Part shown: positions 60,101 to 64,000 of the stretch, in pieces
Position numbering within the stretch: position 1 is the stretch's first letter
Layout of the letters: every line of letters starts with the position of its first letter
DNA from: Mycolicibacter nonchromogenicus
GTDB lineage: Bacteria > Actinomycetota > Actinomycetes > Mycobacteriales > Mycobacteriaceae
DNA length: 64,000 nucleotides
Assembly (NCBI RefSeq): GCF_002101775.1
Contig: NZ_LQPI01000046.1
Location: forward strand, 92,508-156,507
Reading direction: 5' to 3'
Notes under the pieces: generated by a model
Told to the model about the DNA's origin: nothing
The model's database searches: none
What the model saw: only the letters and a program-made list of their open reading frames with translations
Position numbers and translations under genes: made by a program

Positions 60101-63100
60101 GTGGCGACAGCGGCAACGGCACTTTTGCCGCAAACGGTAGTGATGGTGTCGCCGGTCAGGGCGGTAATGGCGGTGTTGGTGGTATTGGCCTCGATGGGGT
60201 CAATGGCACGGAACTGAACCCGGATGGCACGGCCGGTGGCGCCGGTGGTGCTGGTGGTAACGGCGGTCTGGGTGGATTCAACGTTGACGGTTCGCAGGCG
60301 GTTACCGGCAATGGTGGTGCTGGTGGTGCCGGCGGTCGTGGTGGTAACGGCTTCAACGGTGCCAATGGTGCCGAGCCGGGTGCTGCTGGCACGCATGGTG
60401 GCGATGGTGGCGCCGGTGGTGCTGGTGGTGTCGGTGGCAGTGGCGCTGTTGCGGGTGCGCATGGCGCTGGTGGTGTCGGTGGTAACGCCGGCAATGGTGG
60501 TAACGGCGCTGATGGCGCTGCTGGTGCTAACGGCGATGCGCAGCACATCGCGGGCTATGCCGGCCAGGACGGTGGCGCTGGTGGTAACGCCGGTAAGGGT
60601 GGCGCCGGTGGCGACAGCGGCAACGGCACCTACGCCGCGAACGGTAGCGACGGTGTCGCCGGCTTCGGCGGCAACGGTGGAGCAGGTGGAGCCGGTCTGG
60701 CCGGTGCCCACGGCACCGAAGAGAACCCGGACGGCACGGCCGGTGGCGCCGGTGGGGCTGGTGGTAACGGCGGTCTGGGCGGCTTCAACGTTGACGGTTC
60801 GCAGGCACTGACGGGTAACGGCGGAGCCGGCGGCGCGGGTGGCGCCGGCGGCCATGGCATCAACGGTGTCCATGGCGCCGAACCGGGTGCGGACGGCACC
60901 AACGCCGGCAATGGTGGCGCCGGTGGTGGTGGTGGTGTCGGTGGCAGCGGCACGGTCGCGGGTGCGCATGGCGCGGGCGGCGTCGGCGGTAACGGCGGTA
61001 ACGGCGGTAACGGTGCTGCCGGCGGCAACGGGGCCGGCGGCGACGCCGGGCACATCGACGGCTACGCGGGCCAGAACGGTGGCGCCGGTGGCAACGCCGG
61101 TAAGGGCGGTGCCGGCGGCGACAGCGGCAACGGCACCTTCGCCGCGGCCGGCGTCGGCGGTGTCGGCGGCATCGGCGGCGACGGCGGTATCGGCGGCGCC
61201 GGCCTCACCGGCGTCAACGGCACGGCCGACTCGGTCGACGGCACTGCGGGCGGCAACGGAGGCATCGGCGGCAACGGCGGTCTGGGCGGCCTGAACGCCG
61301 ACGGCTCGCAGGCAGCCACCGGTAAGGGCGGTGCCGGCGGCGTCGGCGGCGCGGGCGGTAACGGATTCAACGGCACCCATGGCGCGGTTCCGGGTGGGGA
61401 CGGCACCGACGCCGGCAACGGCGGCGCGGGCGGTCACGGCGGGGTCGGCGGTACCGGCTCTACCAGCGGTGCACACGGCGCCGGCGGGGCCGGCGGCAAT
61501 GGCGGTAACGGTGGCAACGGCGCCGACGGTGCCAACGGCGCCAACGGCGATGCCCAGCACATGGACGGCTACGCCGGTCAGGCCGGCGGCAATGGCGGTG
61601 CCGGTGGTGCCGGCGGGGTCGGTGGCTCCAGCGGTGGCGGCAAGTACGCCTCCAACGGCGGTGACGGCGCCGGTGGCTACGGCGGCAACGGTGGCTACGG
61701 CGGTAACGCTTTCCACGGTGCCGACGGCGGGGCCGGGCACATCGATGGCCAGGACGGCGGCAACGGTGGTGCCGGTGGCGTCGGGGGCAACGGCGGCGCC
61801 GGAGGCGGCACCAACGGTGTCGGCGGCCGCGCCGGCGACGGTGGGGGCGGCGGCCAGGCGGGCAACGGTGGCGCGGGCGCGAACGGAACAGCGGCGAACC
61901 CCGACGGCGGTAACGGCGGCGCCGGCGGCAACGTCGGCGCGGGTGGCACCGGCGGCAAGGGCGGCTCGGGCGCAACGACTGGTGCGGATGGCCACGCGGG
62001 AACGACACCGAACAGCGGCGGTAACGGTGGTGCCGGTGGTCATGGTTATGACGCGGCCGGTGATCCCGGTGCTGCGCCGGGTACGGCTGGTGGCAATGGT
62101 GGTGCCGGTGGCGCTGCCGGTGATCACGGCAATGGCGGTGCGGGCGGTAACGGCGGTAACGGTGCTGCGGGCTCCGATGGTGCCGACAGCACCGGTGTGG
62201 GCATTGACGGTTCCGGTGGCACCGCGGGTGGTGCTGGTGGCTCCGGTGGCGTTGGTGGTGCTGGTGGATCCGTGGTCGGGTCCGGTGGCGCCGGTGGTCT
62301 GGGCGGCAACGGTGGTGATGGCGGCGCCGGTGGTGCGGGCTATGACGGTGCGGACGCGACCACTGCCGGCGGTAACGGTGGCGACGGTAGTAACGGTGGC
62401 GATGGTGGCGCCGGTGGTGCGGCGGGTGCCGGCGGTGCCGGTGGCACGGCGACCAATGGTGCTGCGGGCGCCAACGGCAACGGCGGTGCGGGTGGTGCCG
62501 GTGGTGACGCGGGCGCGGCCGGTAACGGTGGCGCCGGTGCCGACGGCGATGCGTCGAACCCCGATGGCGGTCAGGGCGGCAAGGGTGGCGACACCGGCAC
62601 GGTCGGTGCCGGTGGTGCCGGTGGTAAGGCCGGCAGCGGTGGCGCGGCCGGAACCGGCAACGACGGCGCTGACGGCAGCGACGGCGACGCGCCGCTCAGC
62701 GGTAACGGTGGTGCCGGTGGTCATGGTTATGACGCGGCCGGTGATCCCGGTGCTGCGCCGGGTACGGCTGGTGGCAATGGTGGTGCCGGTGGCGCTGCCG
62801 GTGATCACGGCAATGGCGGTGCGGGCGGTAACGGCGGTAACGGTGCTGCGGGCTCCGATGGTGCCGACAGCACCGGTGTGGGCATTGACGGTTCCGGTGG
62901 CACCGCGGGTGGTGCTGGTGGCTCCGGTGGCGTTGGTGGTGCTGGTGGATCCGTGGTCGGGTCCGGTGGCGCCGGTGGTCTGGGCGGCAACGGTGGTGAT
63001 GGCGGCGCCGGTGGTGCGGGCTATGACGGTGCGGACGCGACCACTGCCGGCGGTAACGGTGGCGACGGTAGTAACGGTGGCGATGGTGGCGCCGGTGGTG

Positions 63101-64000
63101 CGGCGGGTGCCGGCGGTGCCGGTGGCACGGCGACCAATGGTGCTGCGGGCGCCAACGGCAACGGCGGTGACGGTGGTGCCGGTGGTGACGCGGGCGCGGC
63201 CGGTAACGGTGGCGCCGGTGCCGACGGCGATGCGTCGAACCCCGATGGCGGTCAGGGCGGCAAGGGTGGCGACACCGGCACGGTCGGTGCCGGTGGTGCC
63301 GGTGGTAAGGCCGGCAGCGGTGGCGCGGCCGGAACCGGCAACGACGGCGCCGACGGCAGCGACGGCGCAGATGCACCGGTCAGCGGTAACGGTGGCGCCG
63401 GTGGTGATGGCTACAGCTACGCCGACGGTTCCGCCGACGGCGGCAACGGTGGCGCCGGTGGCGATGCCGGTATCAACGGCAACGGTGGCGGCGCCGGTAA
63501 GGGCGGCGACGGCAACAACGGTGGCGCCGGTGGCGTCGGCGGCGCCGGCGGCACCAACTCCGGTAACGGCGGCGACGGCGGCCACGGCGGAAACAGCACC
63601 GGCACCGGCGACGGTGGCGTGGGCGGCGCGGGCGGCAACGCCGGCAACAACGGCAACGGCGGCAACGCGGGCAACGGCGGCGAGGGCAGCCAGACCGGTT
63701 CGGGTGGTCACGGTGGCGCCGGTGGCGCCGGCGGTGCCGAGACCGGTAACGGCGGTAACGGCGGCCACGGCGGCAAGGGCGGCGTGACCGGTGGCGACGG
63801 TGGTGCCGGTGGTAACGCCGGGGCAGTCGGTGACGGCGGCAACGCCGGTAACGGTGGCGATGGCATCGCCGGCCTGGACGGCGACGACGGCGCCGTGCCG
63901 GGTGCTGCTGGTGGTGCCGGCACCGCGGGTGGTTCCGGTGGCGCCGGTGGTGCCGGTGGTGCTGGTGGCTCGGTGTCGGGTAACGGTGGCGCTGGTGGTG
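57133..64000 (+). CDS. Giant PGRS-repeat protein with a signal peptide and no PE domain (3' end outside window)
   Basis: The frame is open for 2289 codons from the ATG at 57133 to the window end with no stop. Residues about 1-45 ([36 protein letters not shown] then PTASA) are a long, Arg/Lys-rich signal peptide with cleavage near ASA-DI. Residues about 46-165 are a non-repetitive domain ([18 protein letters not shown], then [13 protein letters not shown], which resembles the GRPLIGNG linker of PE_PGRS proteins). From about 165 on it is Gly/Ala/Asn-rich GGAGG-type PGRS repeat. There is no N-terminal PE domain, so export would be Sec or Tat instead of ESX. AGAGGG lies 6 bases before the ATG; an in-frame GTG at 57118 is an alternative. 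PGRS proteins are surface or secreted proteins of slow-growing mycobacteria. Confidence 0.9.
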   Translation, partial: MGRRMASKVVGTSKGRVARHRMVGASSAVAAFLAFGVGPAPTASADIEDLFDPVFWSGLSDADQVPDVWSGWFADPGAANGSFIYDVFEQFDVAVATFYHEQLYLPLYNLTQDFIEENELFLDLINQPWVDLFGRVLIGNGVDEFTGTNDTLFGSLGWFGDLGDGGFLFGDGGAGVDGVAGIAGGAGGAGGDAGMFGNGGVGGAGFEGGDGGTGGLGGWLFGDGGAGGAGGDAIDALLAGGNGGAGGDVVSLFGFGGAGGAGGAGAVGAAGAAGLDGVLEALNGTAGGDGLAGGLGGNGGAGGAAGFLLGIGGLGGAGGAGGTGGAGGAGGAGGVSLDDLGGNGGAGGIGGNGGAGGRGGVGGEGGHFGASGNGGVGGNAGFAGDGGVGGRGGDGFLGGGNGGDGGAGGQIGTVVGAGGAAGDKFMSWMWGNAGRAGADGQLPVGISGNGGEGGAGGNGIGVFANGDGASGGAGGAGGDGGAHGNGAAGGAGGDGAAGAIGADATVAGGAGISGGAGGNGGAGGAGGSGGSVLGNAGNGGVGGRGAVGGDGGRGADGGAGSFDAGGDGNGGVGGDAGSGGAGGNGGAGGAAGSATNGAVGVAGAGGAAGDGGNAGVAGAGGQGAAGTADNPDAGQGGAGGKGGDFGAGGNGGADGDGKGQGAGGLDGFATVGGNGGRGGDGFLGTNGVLGSIDGTRGGHGGNGGDGGAGGLTADGSYADQGVGGAGGDGGAGGNGLNGFHGDAPGADGTNAGNGGAGGNGGLGGHGSTDGAHGIGGLGGNGGNGGNGADGGDGADGDGDHAAGYAGQDGGNGGNAGKGGAGGDSGNGTYAASGSDGIAGIGGNGGNGGTGLDGVNGTEEDPDGTAGAAGGAGGNGGVGGFNVDGSQAVTGNGGAGGAGGRGGNGFNGANGVEPGAAGTHGGDGGAGGAGGVGGSGAVAGAHGAGGVGGNAGNGGNGADGAAGANGDAQHIAGYAGQDGGAGGNAGKGGAGGDSGNGTFAANGSDGVAGQGGNGGVGGIGLDGVNGTELNPDGTAGGAGGAGGNGGLGGFNVDGSQAVTGNGGAGGAGGRGGNGFNGANGAEPGAAGTHGGDGGAGGAGGVGGSGAVAGAHGAGGVGGNAGNGGNGADGAAGANGDAQHIAGYAGQDGGAGGNAGKGGAGGDSGNGTYAANGSDGVAGFGGNGGAGGAGLAGAHGTEENPDGTAGGAGGAGGNGGLGGFNVDGSQALTGNGGAGGAGGAGGHGINGVHGAEPGADGTNAGNGGAGGGGGVGGSGTVAGAHGAGGVGGNGGNGGNGAAGGNGAGGDAGHIDGYAGQNGGAGGNAGKGGAGGDSGNGTFAAAGVGGVGGIGGDGGIGGAGLTGVNGTADSVDGTAGGNGGIGGNGGLGGLNADGSQAATGKGGAGGVGGAGGNGFNGTHGAVPGGDGTDAGNGGAGGHGGVGGTGSTSGAHGAGGAGGNGGNGGNGADGANGANGDAQHMDGYAGQAGGNGGAGGAGGVGGSSGGGKYASNGGDGAGGYGGNGGYGGNAFHGADGGAGHIDGQDGGNGGAGGVGGNGGAGGGTNGVGGRAGDGGGGGQAGNGGAGANGTAANPDGGNGGAGGNVGAGGTGGKGGSGATTGADGHAGTTPNSGGNGGAGGHGYDAAGDPGAAPGTAGGNGGAGGAAGDHGNGGAGGNGGNGAAGSDGADSTGVGIDGSGGTAGGAGGSGGVGGAGGSVVGSGGAGGLGGNGGDGGAGGAGYDGADATTAGGNGGDGSNGGDGGAGGAAGAGGAGGTATNGAAGANGNGGAGGAGGDAGAAGNGGAGADGDASNPDGGQGGKGGDTGTVGAGGAGGKAGSGGAAGTGNDGADGSDGDAPLSGNGGAGGHGYDAAGDPGAAPGTAGGNGGAGGAAGDHGNGGAGGNGGNGAAGSDGADSTGVGIDGSGGTAGGAGGSGGVGGAGGSVVGSGGAGGLGGNGGDGGAGGAGYDGADATTAGGNGGDGSNGGDGGAGGAAGAGGAGGTATNGAAGANGNGGDGGAGGDAGAAGNGGAGADGDASNPDGGQGGKGGDTGTVGAGGAGGKAGSGGAAGTGNDGADGSDGADAPVSGNGGAGGDGYSYADGSADGGNGGAGGDAGINGNGGGAGKGGDGNNGGAGGVGGAGGTNSGNGGDGGHGGNSTGTGDGGVGGAGGNAGNNGNGGNAGNGGEGSQTGSGGHGGAGGAGGAETGNGGNGGHGGKGGVTGGDGGAGGNAGAVGDGGNAGNGGDGIAGLDGDDGAVPGAAGGAGTAGGSGGAGGAGGAGGSVSGNGGAGG
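59026..61560 (+). repeat. 507-bp (169-codon) tandem repeat array inside the PGRS gene
   Basis: Marker codons (CAT or CAC, followed by a GYAGQ-type segment) end at 59532, 60039, 60546, 61053 and 61560, exactly 507 bp apart each time. Units two to four are highly similar; the stretches from about 59767 and from about 60274 are nearly identical for some 290 bp. The first unit (59026-59532) is diverged in its first half. The reading frame is kept in every unit. Confidence 0.88.
62019..63383 (+). repeat. 681-bp (227-codon) tandem duplication inside the PGRS gene
   Basis: Bases 62019-62699 and 62700-63383 are almost identical; for example [14 protein letters not shown] begins at 62041 and again at 62722, 681 bp later. 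The copies differ by a few substitutions (one Ala to Asp codon near 63170) and one extra codon at the end of the second. A third, diverged start follows at 63384. This is a recent in-frame duplication. Confidence 0.88.

Noticed and set aside
57778..63768. Very long minus-strand open frame of 1996 codons opposite the PGRS gene
   Set aside because: It is the antisense of the repetitive GGN-GCC codons, which gives a stop-free Thr/Ala/Val frame. The plus-strand frame has a signal peptide, a ribosome site and PGRS sequence, so the antisense frame is a composition artefact.
57780..64000. CRISPR-like array
   Set aside because: The repeats are in-frame coding Gly-rich units without unique spacers of constant length; no cas gene is present.

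Overview
The window is GC-rich actinobacterial DNA that reads as a mycobacterium outside the M. tuberculosis complex. The main evidence is an almost complete KstR/KstR2 steroid-degradation region with gene order close to the Rv3548c-Rv3574 block of M. tuberculosis, GlgE-type alpha-glucan metabolism, an Rv0203-type haemophore, and a very large PGRS (Gly/Ala/Asn repeat) protein that has a signal peptide instead of a PE domain. A Mycolicibacter / M. terrae-like species is my best guess, but this is inference only.

Layout. 1-870: partial MBL-fold hydrolase. 908-3941: kstR divergent from fadE34, with a KstR operator between them. 4031-19846: a compact alpha-glucan/trehalose island of eight genes, glgE-glgB (+), malQ-treS-mak (-) and treX-treY-treZ (+). 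20002-24153: a 1383-residue assimilatory nitrate reductase fused to a diflavin reductase, preceded by GlnR-like half-sites. 24163-28711: cholesterol ring-degradation genes resume with an Rv3572-like secreted protein, kshB, then hsaA-hsaC-hsaB; hsaD is absent from its usual place. 28727-31806: accessory genes (alpha/beta hydrolase, small membrane protein, unknown 424-residue protein, haemophore). 31852-39818: a minus-strand operon fadD3-fadE31-fadE32-fadE33, then an Ntn amidase and a secreted lipase not found there in M. tuberculosis, then aspB. 39976-43672: fadE30-ipdF-kstR2-fadA6. 43808-46703: replacement block (TetR, DUF899, VOC, DUF559 nuclease-like gene between two 55-bp hairpin repeats) where fdxB and Rv3555c sit in M. 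tuberculosis. 46719-51992: echA20-ipdA-ipdB-ipdC (-) divergent from two SDR genes (+). 52175-56398: membrane desaturase convergent with a giant LuxR-family ATPase regulator. 57133-64000: the PGRS protein, running off the window.

How the genes work together. KstR controls side-chain and A/B-ring steps (fadE34, kshB, hsaACB), with operators seen at 1716, 25860 and 25928. KstR2 controls C/D-ring (HIP) catabolism, with operators seen at 39946 and 50279, each sitting just upstream of a -10 box and a leaderless GTG start. The glucan island contains both trehalose routes (TreS-Mak-GlgE-GlgB building glucan, and TreX-TreY-TreZ releasing trehalose) plus MalQ, joined in one place although they are scattered in M. 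tuberculosis. Comparisons with M. tuberculosis gene order and protein lengths are from memory, not from a search.
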